Notes: generated from the letters alone by a model not told the origin. A stretch of 27,535 nucleotides of DNA from Ascoidea tarda (nom. inval.) (GCA_030560485.1 JAKTTS010000180.1:1-27535), one strand, 5' to 3'; shown: positions 1 to 8,571, counted from the first letter of the stretch. A program made the numbers and translations.

Positions 1-658
1 AAGAGGAAGAGGAAGAGTGGGATTGGGATGCAGAGGAGAAGTAGATTGATTTGATGGAGTTGTTGACGAAAATGTCGAGAATAATGTTGATGTTGTCGTA
101 GTCAGTGAATGAGTCGACGTGGGCGATGGGGACTTTTTTGACAAATAGGTACTTGTTGTTAAAAGAGAATAGAGAGTTTGGCACAGCGCCATTGAGGTTG
201 TAGTCTGAATATTTGGTTAGAATCTGCCATTTGTAGGTGTTGGAGAAGGTGTAGTCGTCAAGAGAATGAAGAGCAGTGGGGTCGTGGGAGGAGTCTCTGC
301 TGGCGATGGCGTTTCTGATGGTGCCGGAGAGGTAGTAGAGGTACTTGAGAAGATGGTTGTTGAGGTGGAAGTGGAGAAGGGCGAGGTGGTTGAGGGCGAG
401 AAGAGGACAGAGCTGGCAGTGGAAGAAGAAGAAGCAGTTTGCCACCGAAACATCGGCGAGATAGAAGTCGTTGAGGGAAGAGAGGTCGTTGAGGAGCGAG
501 GCGTACTTTGCAAGCTGGGCCTGGGAAGCAGCGGCAGGAGCAGCTCTGTGGCTGAAACACGCAAGCAAGAGGAGGAGGAGCACCACGAGCGCGAACGACG
601 ACGAAAGCACCTTCCGGAGGCGGTAGCGGTACGTGTGGTAGTACGGAAAGAACCTCAT
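1..658 (-). CDS. Unrecognised signal-anchor protein, 3' part off the window
   Basis: An open frame runs on the minus strand from an ATG at 658-656 to the window edge without a stop, giving 219 codons. The protein begins MRFFPYYHTYRYRLRKVL, a basic head, followed by a hydrophobic stretch at about residues 19-35 (SSSFALVVLLLLLLACF). This looks like a type II signal anchor, so I infer a Golgi or ER lumenal enzyme or membrane protein. Later parts include FNNKYLFVKKVPIAHVDSF and a Ser run at the visible end. I do not recognise the family; a Golgi glycosyltransferase is only a guess. Of 34 leucines, 22 are CTC, 8 CTT, 3 CTA, 1 TTG and none CTG. This coherent codon use is the best evidence that the frame is real. 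It is much richer in GC than most genes here and is divergent from the SUN-family gene. Confidence 0.75.
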   Translation of the reverse strand, partial: MRFFPYYHTYRYRLRKVLSSSFALVVLLLLLLACFSHRAAPAAASQAQLAKYASLLNDLSSLNDFYLADVSVANCFFFFHCQLCPLLALNHLALLHFHLNNHLLKYLYYLSGTIRNAIASRDSSHDPTALHSLDDYTFSNTYKWQILTKYSDYNLNGAVPNSLFSFNNKYLFVKKVPIAHVDSFTDYDNINIILDIFVNNSIKSIYFSSASQSHSSSSS

Positions 659-1324
659 GCTGTGCTGCCGGTGCTGTCTGTGCTGCCACCAGTCCTACTG
701 CTCTTCTGCCTCCAAGTCCCACGGCCCGGGCGCGTGCGCGTGCGCGGCCACACAGGTTCCGCCGCGCTGGCTGACTCGGCGCGCGCGGCGTGCTGCCCGT
801 TCATGCGCGTGCTCACGTGTGCGGTGTTTTCTGGAATTCCACAGCACACCAGAGGAATATATATAAGCTGCATTCCCTGGTGCTTTTCTTTTCTTCTCTC
901 CAGCTTTGCACCCATCGTTATATCTATTTCGTTATTCCTCCTTCACAAGAACACTGGTGTTGTGTAACTATCCCAACTTTCGACATTCCTTTATCATCTT
1001 CTCCATTGCTTGCCTGTTGTCCTCGCTCTTTAGTTTATCCAGCAGCAAATCCAGCAGCAAACCCACCTCACTGTTAATTTTTCACATCTTTCAATCATAG
1101 CCTTCGCCTTAGCCAAAACCACTACTATCATCATTATTCTGTTATATTATATTTTATTATAATTTCTCCTTTAATACCCCTCGATCCACACATCCACACG
1201 TCCACACACGTCCACTCTAGTCCGCTTTCAATTGCAATATTTCAAAATCTTTCATTCGTCATCCAACCATACTCTCGTCTCGAGATTGCATTAACACCAT
1301 ACTCCAATTCATCTCATTTCAACC
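659..1324. promoter_or_regulatory. Divergent promoter and long SUN leader
   Basis: This 666-bp gap separates two divergent genes. From 659 to about 850 it is very GC-rich, with alternating CG/GC runs, a TGACTC (Gcn4-like core) at 772-777 and a CACGTG E-box (Cbf1/Pho4-type) at 814-819. From about 870 to 1324 it is pyrimidine-rich and lacks any ATG. I read the right part as the transcribed 5' leader of the SUN gene. The factor assignments are motif matches only. Confidence 0.55.
858..866 (+). promoter_or_regulatory. TATA box for the SUN-family gene
   Basis: TATATATAA contains TATATAAG-type consensus (TATAWAAR) in plus orientation at 860-867; the minus-strand reading does not fit the last position. 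It lies 459 nt upstream of the SUN ATG, which implies a leader of about 400 nt, since no ATG intervenes. Confidence 0.55.
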
Positions 1325-2656
1325 ATGAAACACTCCACCATTCTCTCCTTAATCTCATTAGTATCCTCCTCCTTAGCTGCTCCAGCTTACTTGGACCACT
1401 CCCACCACATCCACCGTCGTGATGCCGATCCAGTTGTTGTCCATGTCACTGAGACAGCTGTGGTCTATGTCGATTCAAAAGGCAACGTTATCACCTCCAC
1501 TGAAACTCAAACTGCCACTGAAGCTGAATCTGACACAACCGATTATGGATTCAACAATGTCCAAACATCTGACACAACCGATTACGGATTTAACAATGTT
1601 CAAAAATCTTCCACCTCTCAAGCCGCCTATTCCTATTCTACTTCTGCTTCCTCTGTAGAAGACTCCAAACCTTCCACCTCTACTTCTTACACTCCCTCCA
1701 CTCTTTCAACCGTATACTCTTCCACCTCTTCTGCCACCTCCTACTCTGCTCCATCTACAGCATCATCCTACTCTTCCAAGTCTTCAACCTCTGCCAGAGC
1801 TTCTTCTACTTCCTCCTCTTCCGATGGCTTAACCTCCGGCATTGATGGTGACTTATCCGCCTTTTCTGGTCCTTCCTCCAAATTTGTCGATGGCACCATC
1901 AAATGTTCCGAATTTCCTTCTGGTCAAGGTGTCGTTCCAATCTCATGGGTTGGTCTAAGTGGTTGGACAACCATCATGGACATGAATGGTGAAACCTCTT
2001 TCTCTTGTGAAGATGGCTTTTACTGCTCCTATGCCTGTCAACCTGGTATGTCAAAGACCCAATGGCCCTCTGAACAACCTTCCAATGGTATCTCTGTTGG
2101 TGGTCTCTACTGTGACAACGGCTACTTAAAGAGATCAAACCAAGACTCTGACTACTTGTGTGAATGGGGCCACGACTCCTCCTACGCCGTCAACAAACTA
2201 GACAAGGTCGTCTCGCTTTGCAGAACTGACTATCCAGGCTCTGAAAACATGAACATTCCAACCCAAGTAGGCGCTGGTCAATCCAAACCAATCTCCGTCG
2301 TCGATTCTGATACCTACTACACCTGGAAAGGTGGAAAGACCTCAACCCAATACTACGTCAACAACGCCGGTGTCAATGCTGAGCATGGCTGTATTTGGGG
2401 CACTAGTGCTGGTGATGTTGGTAATTGGGGTCCTCTCGTTCTCGGTGCAGGCCACACAAGTGGTGTCACCTATCTCTCTCTTATCCCCAATCCAAACAAC
2501 CTTGTTGCTCCAAACTTCAGTGTTGAAATCGTTGCCTCCGGTGACTCAACTGTTGTTGGTGAGTGCTCTTACGCAGATGGTGTCTATGTTGGTAGTTCCA
2601 CTGATGGTTGTACTCTCTCAGTTACAAAAGGTTCTGCAAACTTTGTTTTCTACTAA
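1325..2656 (+). CDS. SIM1/SUN4: SUN-family secreted cell-wall protein (SIM1/SUN4/NCA3/UTH1 group)
   Basis: A 443-aa secreted protein of the SUN family (GH132), which acts at the cell wall in septation and wall remodelling. Seen in the sequence: a signal peptide (residues 1-19, ending SLAAPA), a dibasic Kex2-like site RR at 31-32, a [14 protein letters not shown] segment typical of the family, two exact-register 13-residue repeats at about 69-94, a Ser/Thr-rich stretch (about 95-170) likely to be O-mannosylated, then the Cys-rich SUN domain (about 175-443) with [15 protein letters not shown] and [10 protein letters not shown]. The length fits Sim1/Sun4. The family assignment is secure; which paralog it is remains open. 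The start is the first ATG after more than 500 nt without one, in the good context AACCATGAAA. It is divergent from the gene at 1-658. Confidence 0.95.
   Translation: MKHSTILSLISLVSSSLAAPAYLDHSHHIHRRDADPVVVHVTETAVVYVDSKGNVITSTETQTATEAESDTTDYGFNNVQTSDTTDYGFNNVQKSSTSQAAYSYSTSASSVEDSKPSTSTSYTPSTLSTVYSSTSSATSYSAPSTASSYSSKSSTSARASSTSSSSDGLTSGIDGDLSAFSGPSSKFVDGTIKCSEFPSGQGVVPISWVGLSGWTTIMDMNGETSFSCEDGFYCSYACQPGMSKTQWPSEQPSNGISVGGLYCDNGYLKRSNQDSDYLCEWGHDSSYAVNKLDKVVSLCRTDYPGSENMNIPTQVGAGQSKPISVVDSDTYYTWKGGKTSTQYYVNNAGVNAEHGCIWGTSAGDVGNWGPLVLGAGHTSGVTYLSLIPNPNNLVAPNFSVEIVASGDSTVVGECSYADGVYVGSSTDGCTLSVTKGSANFVFY
1529..1606 (+). repeat. Tandem 39-bp coding repeat, two copies
   Basis: Copies at 1529-1567 and 1568-1606 each encode [12 protein letters not shown] plus T or K. 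They differ at four bases, three of them synonymous third positions. Confidence 0.95.
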
Positions 2657-3612
2657 TCAACCAATCAATCAATCATTTTATTATTATTATCATCATTATT
2701 ACTATTATTAATTTCCATATCAATCATATTAATTTTAAAATTATCAAGATCTCTTAGTTCATTTGTTTGTTTGTTTGTTTATTTGTTTGTTTTTCCTTTT
2801 GTTATCTTCACATTACACTATCTGCACTGTCACTGTCACTGTCTACACTTTCTACACTATCTACGGTTTATTGTTTCTTCAAATTTAAATTCAAAAAAAA
2901 AAAATTGAAAAATAATTTCTTTTGTTTTACCTTTTTTTATTCTTCACTATTAACCCAATTGATAAAATTATTGAAATTTACTAAATCTTACTAAATTTTT
3001 ACTGAAATCTTTGAATTGCTTGGTTTTTTTTGAAGAGTTGAAAAAATTGAAAAAATTGAAAACTTAAAAATTGAAAGTTTACTAAAAAAAATTACCAATT
3101 GAAATCCTCTTTTCTTTTTCTTTTCCTTTGTTTTTCCTTTGTTTTTATTCCCCTTTTATTCTTTTTCTTGTGTTCTTTTGTTGTCTTTCGTTTGTTAGGC
3201 TTTTGTTTTATGTTACTATAATATAATATAATGTAATACAATTCAAAACTTATATAAACTGATTTGTTTTTTTCATTTTATTTCTAGTCTCTTGCTGGTC
3301 CTTCTTCAGATTTCTGTTTGTGTTTGTGTTTTTGTTCTTTTTGTTTATTAATTATTCTTTTAATCACCACCATCACTATTACTGTGACTACTATTATTAT
3401 TACTATCACAATTTTATAAAATTTGTTTTGTTTCGTTTTCTCCTTTATTCAAAATTATCAACTTTTCAATGGATTTTGGTAAATCAGGAATTTGTTTTAT
3501 AGCTAATTTACTAATTTATTTATTTTTTATCTAAACTTCATTTATTTTTTATTATCTATTATATATACAAAAAAAAAGCAATACATATAAAATATCAATC
3601 TAATCTTAATTC
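2657..3612. other. AT-rich, T-rich intergenic stretch, no gene seen
   Basis: The left end is the 3' region of the SUN gene, with TTATTA-rich and TTTG-repeat sequence. The rest is low-complexity T-rich sequence with A-runs near 2895 and 3085. Short open frames here read only Phe, Tyr and Leu runs and are not credible genes. I see no RNA gene. Confidence 0.6.
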
Positions 3613-3695
3613 TATCAATATCAATATCAATATCAATATCAATATCAATATCAATATCAATATCAATATCAATATCAATATCAATATCAATATCA
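3613..3695 (+). repeat. TATCAA hexanucleotide microsatellite, about 14 copies
   Basis: An uninterrupted TATCAA array of 83 bp (13.8 copies). It lies in gene-free DNA, so it is not constrained by a reading frame. The reverse strand reads TTGATA, which places a GATA core every six bases. Confidence 0.98.
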
Positions 3696-4770
3696 TTTCC
3701 TTTTTAAGAGGAAAATAATAAATCCAACTCAATTGACTCTTGTTTCCTTCTCAATTCCCCTATTTCCAACCACAGAAATTATGATGGTCCATTTTCTTTT
3801 GCTCTTTTTTATTCACTTACTCAGTACTTGACTCGATTCCAGCTCCGAAAAGTAGAAAAATCACCGTACTGTTCTTGTTGGTACAAATTTATCGCCAATT
3901 GTATTCACAAATAGTTTTATAGTCCATGAAGTCTATGATATGATATGATGTGATGAAATTAAAGATAATCTGATGAAATTGAAGATAATCTGACGAATAA
4001 TTCGATTCTGTATTAGATATTAGCTATAAACTGTCATGAATTCCATCAATGCTTGCAACCAAACACCTTCTACTCAGCCATTTTGAGAAAAAATTCTCTC
4101 GAATGGATATGGCTGGCAAAATGATCTTAAAAAGTGATTTCAAACGTTAAACAAGAAAACCATACAGCCATAATAAACCCAGAACAAACAAAAAAAAGAG
4201 GAAAACAGCGAAAAAAAACCAGTAGAAGTAGTGGAAAATAGTGTAAAAAAGTGAAAAAGTGAAAAAAAAAAACAAAGTAAAAAAAACTTAAATTTCGTTT
4301 ATTGCGAACTGAAATCTCTTCAGAATTACCTCCAGAAATGGGACTGTCACGCTCAGCCCATAAGCAAATAGTACTTGCTGCACGTGTCAAACCATTGAAT
4401 TAGGCCTTTGGGTTTTTCTGGTGAACAGAATATTCAGCAAAAAGCTTTTTCATTTGGTCTGCAAAAATTCCTGAAAGCTGAGAAAATTCAAATCAAACAC
4501 AAATCAATTCAAAAAATTTATCTCTATTTAGGAATTCTAGAGACTCGTGTCTCTGAATGTAGAAATTTGCAAAGTTTTGGGTATTATTGACCACATGAAA
4601 TCAACAAAATCAGATCGAGTGGAAGCTTTTCAAGATATTGTAGATATGAAAAGATTTCATCTGTAGAGAATGGAAAACAAACAGACAAAGTGAGACAACA
4701 GGTGGAAAATTTGTCCCACCAGATCACGACTTTCCCAGCTTTCACAACTCCCATTGCTCTGTCGAGACTC
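3696..4770. other. Intergenic stretch, no gene seen
   Basis: Ordinary AT-rich sequence with a purine-rich A-tract zone at about 4165-4300 and a CACGTG at 4381-4386. The longest frames (60-90 codons) lack a proper ATG or are low complexity. I see nothing I can name. Confidence 0.5.
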
Positions 4771-4779
4771 GCAACCTAT

Positions 4780-5160
4780 TGTATCATCTTATACCCATTT
4801 CCATCTCTGCTGAATGTCTCTTGAATGCTCTGAATATCTTCGCTTGTGGGCTGGGTTTGGGCTTCTGCGTTCGGTCTAGATCCGGTGGATGGGCTTGGAC
4901 GGTATTTAGAGTTGCCATTTCCGCGAAGTTGTGAGTAATCCATCTTCGACGCTGCAACTTCACACAACCGGCCACTGGAGATAATTTCTGCATTTGCTTT
5001 CGGTCCGTGATGTGATTTACAGCCTGTTGATGAGCCCAAGGCAAGGGTTGTGTGGGATTCAAGCCCCAAAGTACCTTTCCCACACTTTCCACACACAGCT
5101 CTATGCTTGAAACGCTCAAGCGACCCGTTCCAGTTAATACAGGTGCGCAGTTGAGGATTG
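4780..5160. other. GC-rich island of unknown nature in AT-rich DNA
   Basis: About 380 bp of clearly higher GC than either flank, with unique-looking sequence. Two minus-strand frames of 106 and 132 codons overlap here, which by itself argues against either being conserved. Neither product is recognised, and the 132-codon frame uses CTG, unlike the real genes. A small perfect hairpin, GCTTGA/TCAAGC with a 5-nt loop, lies at 5105-5121. It may be a structured RNA gene, a decayed gene or a regulatory island. Confidence 0.35.
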
Positions 5161-5930
5161 TATCAATAAAACCGTTGAACAACTGTTTGCAACTGGTCTG
5201 TCCATGTACAAAAAACAGTTTTTTTTGACTAACATTATAACATATAAGGTAGCTAGGTTGAAGTCATAAATGGTGCTTCACAAGTATTAATATTGGGTGT
5301 AACTCATCAACTTAGTAAATAGTCTGCAATTTAAAAATCACAAGAACACCAGTAATTTCCAGTGCTACCTGTTCTTCTAAAGAGGTGAATAAACATTAGC
5401 TGAGCAGCTAAACATCTTTTTCAATTACAGTTGAGGCTATTAAGCTTAAAAAGAACCTGAGGTATCAAATTGAGGAAAAAGGAAAGTGGAAATAAAATTA
5501 GAGATATCTATTTATCGTTTGAACAAGTTTCTGTTATTTCCAAGCAATGTTTTAAAATGAATAAAATAATAATTATGGTTTTTTTACACTCTGTATAAAT
5601 AATATGATCGAGAATTGATATTACAAGAAAACTAACTGGCTGAGAGGTGAGCAATGACTGACTCAATTAATAATATGAATTCAGTATTGGTTCTAATCAC
5701 CTTCAGTTATCGATTTTCAAAGCGTCGAATTGGAGATAGATGGTATGGCAGCAAATCATCGAGGCCAGAAGAACTGACTCTACCAGCGATATATCGTGAT
5801 ATTTGCTTAATTTAAGACAAATCAAATAGAAAAACACATACAGGACGTAAAACTTAATGGGTGAGCACTCACAAAATCTCAACATCATATTAATTAAAGC
5901 TAAATCGCTGGGAGTGTTAGGTGATCACCT
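5161..5930. other. AT-rich intergenic stretch, no gene seen
   Basis: No coding frame longer than about 60 codons and no recognisable RNA gene. Nothing further can be supported. Confidence 0.5.
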
Positions 5931-6245
5931 TATTTTGGTACAAGTTGTGCCACCGAAGATAGCATGCCTTTTTGCGGTCGTGCACCGTAGATCTCGCCTT
6001 CAGCCGCCACCGCTCGGGATGCTTCTCCTTCCTCTCCCTCTCCTTCCTGTGCTTCCTATGCTTCTCACCAACCTCTGAATCCAGACCCCTGCTGCAGGAC
6101 ACGGCATCAATGCGTCCACCCGCCGATCTAGACACGCTCACCGCGCCTGAGCGCGCTTTTAGACCCGTTGACTGTGTTTTCCAGCTGCCTGGGAGCATTT
6201 CGAGCTGCCTTGCTCACCTCCAAAGTGTAAATACGGTCGAAATGA
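5931..6245. promoter_or_regulatory. GC-rich island, candidate promoter of the Ras-like gene
   Basis: GC-rich block containing a C/T-rich run (about 6015-6065) and a palindromic GCGC-rich segment near 6138-6162. A 93-codon minus frame with an ATG at 6198 is Arg/Lys-rich; two of its four leucine codons are CTG, unlike the real genes, so I do not call it. By analogy with the GC block upstream of the SUN gene, I infer that this is the promoter of the Ras-like gene, with the leader starting downstream. Confidence 0.35.
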
Positions 6246-7200
6246 GAGGACTATAAGCAGCAATATATTGCAAGAAAGCACCAGAAATCTCATTATATCT
6301 TGCCAGAATTAGCTGAATTTCAAGAGCATCCAGATTGAATTCTAGAAATCCTCTTCAGCACGTCTTTCCCCCTTGGTTTTCCACCTATGGACGCCAACCT
6401 TACGATTTCCACCAAATATTTCACCTTCTTTTTGATTTATATCACCAAATATCGCACTAAACAATTCCCTAGTTTCCACCAACGTTGATTAAGATTTCAC
6501 TCATAGTTATTAGACTTTTCAGTAACTAATAATTATTATTTTGCAGATTAGATTTTAAACAGTAAAATAATATTGGGTAATAATTTATTGTTTTAAGACT
6601 TTTATAACCACTGTTAACTGTCATTTTTTTCCTTACAATTACTATTATTCCAATCTTGAATTCTACCAATTTGATTGATTTTATCATCCTTGATTATCAA
6701 TTTTCAATTCTCTGCTTTTACACTTTTAACCTTTTCAAACCTGAATTTCCCAAATTCTTATATTTAAAGGAATAGCGTGCTCTTCAGGTGTTTTCTTTTT
6801 GTTATTCTCATTTCTTTTAATTTCTTTTAATTTACTCCAACTACTACTTAATTGTTAACTACTAACTGTCATTATCAATCTAATACTAACATTGGCATCA
6901 ATATTACCAATACTCTATTACCAATATCACTGATACCACTACCAGTTAATAGTTAATCAACTACTATCCTCAATACCTTTCGTATCCCAAATATCCTTAA
7001 TATTCTCACTGCTCCCACTACTCTTAGCATTCTCAGTATTCTCAATTTAAAATTGCTTTTTTTAACCACCTATTAATTATCTGTTAAATTCCTAAACGCA
7101 AAATTAATAAAAAAACAACTAGAAAAAAAATACATTTCACATTTATCAACTTGTAATCAATCTCTTTCATTTTTTCATATCTCTCAGTCACATATAAACA
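6246..7200 (+). promoter_or_regulatory. Probable long 5' leader of the Ras-like gene
   Basis: The plus strand is pyrimidine-rich and G-poor. From 6390 to 7200 there is no ATG at all; the only one after 6244 is at 6387, opening a 33-codon upstream frame that ends at TGA near 6488. Two extra TACTAAC sequences (6859-6865 and 6882-6888) have no obvious upstream donor. This fits a long translated-mRNA leader; the transcription start itself cannot be seen. Confidence 0.5.
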
Positions 7201-8036
7201 ATGGTTGTAAGTACTAACAATCTACTCATTTAAACTCTCATCAATTTTTTATCAATTGCTACCCAATTTTATCAACTTCCGTTTATTATAAAACAAATTA
7301 CTAACTCACTCACTCTTAGGATCCAAGTCAAATATTGAATATCCTAGTCTTGGGTGCTTCACAATCCGGAAAATCTTCTCTAATTTTACAATATGTCCAC
7401 TCATTTTTCCCTGAAGAATATGACGCAAATATAGAAGATACATATACAAAACGTATTGCGATCAAAAGTACTGCCATAGCAATCAATCTATTTGATGCTG
7501 CAGACACTGGGGAATACTCTGAAATGAGAAACCAGCGAATTGATAACGCTGATGGAATTATTCTAGTCTATTCTGTTTGCTCCAAAAATTCCTTGGACCG
7601 ATTACACCAACTTTATGAAGACATCACTAGGCATCGCGATTTTTTGCCTCCAATCGCAATTGCTGGCACTAAAATTGATCTTGAAGGTGAAAGAGAAATC
7701 GATGGAATCATTGGCGAAAAATTGTCCAAAGAAATCAACTCTTCTTCATTCATGGAAGTTAGTGCAAAGGGCAATATTAACGTCAATGAATTTTTCACAG
7801 ATTTTGCAATTAGAGTTTACGAAGATAAAATTAATAAAATAAACGTAAAAGAAAACGAGAAAAGGTTAAAACAACAACAATCTCAACCTCAATTGAAAAT
7901 GAACCAGAATTTTTCAAATACAAATTCCTCGTATAATGAGCAAGATCATGATAATCCAAGAGAGAAAAACTATAACAATTTAGACAATCAAGAGGAGCCA
8001 AAGCCGGACAAAGGTGGTTGTTGTATTATTATGTAA
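7201..8036 (+). CDS. Divergent Ras-like small GTPase with CAAX box
   Basis: Two exons, 7201-7206 (ATGGTT) and 7320-8036, encode 240 aa starting MVDPSQILNILVLGASQSGKS. Without the intron no usable start exists before switch II. Seen: P-loop GASQSGKS (14-21), switch I YDANIEDTY (36-44), DAADTGEYSEMR (61-72), TKID (119-122), SAK (150-152), a Gln/Asn-rich hypervariable tail, and C-terminal CCIIM, a CAAX box (Cys237) with an adjacent Cys suited to palmitoylation. The fold is Ras family. Relative to Ras consensus, however, the Thr of switch I is Asn39, the DxxG Gly is Asp64, the catalytic Gln is Thr65, the Asn of NKxD is Thr119, and the Gly12/Gly13 positions are Ser/Gln. So nucleotide handling is probably abnormal (inference). 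It may correspond to the divergent second Ras (Ras2) known in Candida albicans; a classical Ras1/Ras2 is unlikely. Membrane attachment by prenylation is expected. Confidence 0.9.
7207..7319 (+). other. Intron in the Ras-like gene
   Basis: 113-nt intron with donor GTAAGT (7207-7212), branch point TACTAAC (7299-7305) and acceptor CTTAG (ending 7319), phase 0. A second TACTAAC (7212-7218) overlaps the donor and is too close to it to serve as a branch point. Confidence 0.92.
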
Positions 8037-8335
8037 TTTTTATTGTTTTTTATTTTTATTGTTTTTTATTTTTATTTTTTTTTTTGATGTTAAATTATCA
8101 ATTGTTGTTTATCTGTTGATTAGTTTTTTGTTTACGTTTACGTTTATTTGATTTATTTCTCTGTCTGTTTCTCACTTGATCTCTACGTTATTTTACTTTA
8201 CGTTGTTTTACTTTTCCCTATTTTACTCTTTTATCGCTTGGTTTTCCCTTCTCTTCCCTTCTTATCCTGTCTTTTTCTTATCTTTTGTTCAAAGGAGCCT
8301 TAATGAATATTACGCTATAACCCGAGCCTTTTTGA

Positions 8336-8392
8336 CCGGATATCTGCTCGGACTCATGACCGGATCTACATGTCGGATGTTTTGTTCCGAGC
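8336..8392. promoter_or_regulatory. CGG-triplet cluster, possible zinc-cluster factor site
   Basis: Contains GACCGGAT twice (8335-8342, 8359-8366), CGG-N8-CCG (8349-8362), CGG-N10-CCG (8374-8389; the spacing bound by Put3-type Zn2Cys6 factors), and a perfect 7-bp inverted repeat GCTCGGA (8346-8352)/TCCGAGC (8386-8392). Such triplet pairs are the binding pattern of fungal Zn2Cys6 dimers. The actual factor is unknown. Confidence 0.45.
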
Positions 8393-8563
8393 TGTCATCG
8401 AGATAAGGTTTGAAGACAAAACCACTGCTACGGGTCTCCTCTTGTGCATATAACCACACTCCAAACCTTCTCTATTGAACTTCTCAATCCAGCAATTTTT
8501 GGTTCTTCAAAACCCAACTCTTCTCTGCAACATTACTGTTCTGCAAAAGCAACGTTTTCTTCC

Positions 8564-8571
8564 TATATATA
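8564..8571 (+). promoter_or_regulatory. TATA-like element of STE14
   Basis: TATATATA, 42 nt upstream of the ATG. The sequence is symmetrical, so orientation comes only from context. Confidence 0.45.

Noticed and set aside
3844-3860. TCCGAAA...AAAAA resembling CDEIII of a point centromere
   Set aside because: No CDEI (RTCACRTG) at the right distance and no very AT-rich 80-90 bp CDEII beside it; the upstream sequence is of ordinary composition.
5038-5062. Minus-strand GGCTTGAATCC resembling a tRNA B box
   Set aside because: Two mismatches to the consensus, no matching A box and no cloverleaf stems nearby.
4784-5182. Minus-strand frames of 132 and 106 codons
   Set aside because: They overlap each other in different frames, have no recognisable motif and include CTG codons avoided by real genes here. 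Kept only as a GC-rich island.
5917-6198. Arg/Lys-rich 93-codon minus-strand frame
   Set aside because: Lies in the GC island upstream of the Ras-like leader; two of its four leucine codons are CTG, unlike true genes in the window, and no family is recognised.
6859-6888. Extra TACTAAC sequences suggesting a 5'-leader intron in the Ras-like gene
   Set aside because: No GTATGT or GTAAGT donor is found upstream within the leader, so they are most likely chance in AT-rich sequence.
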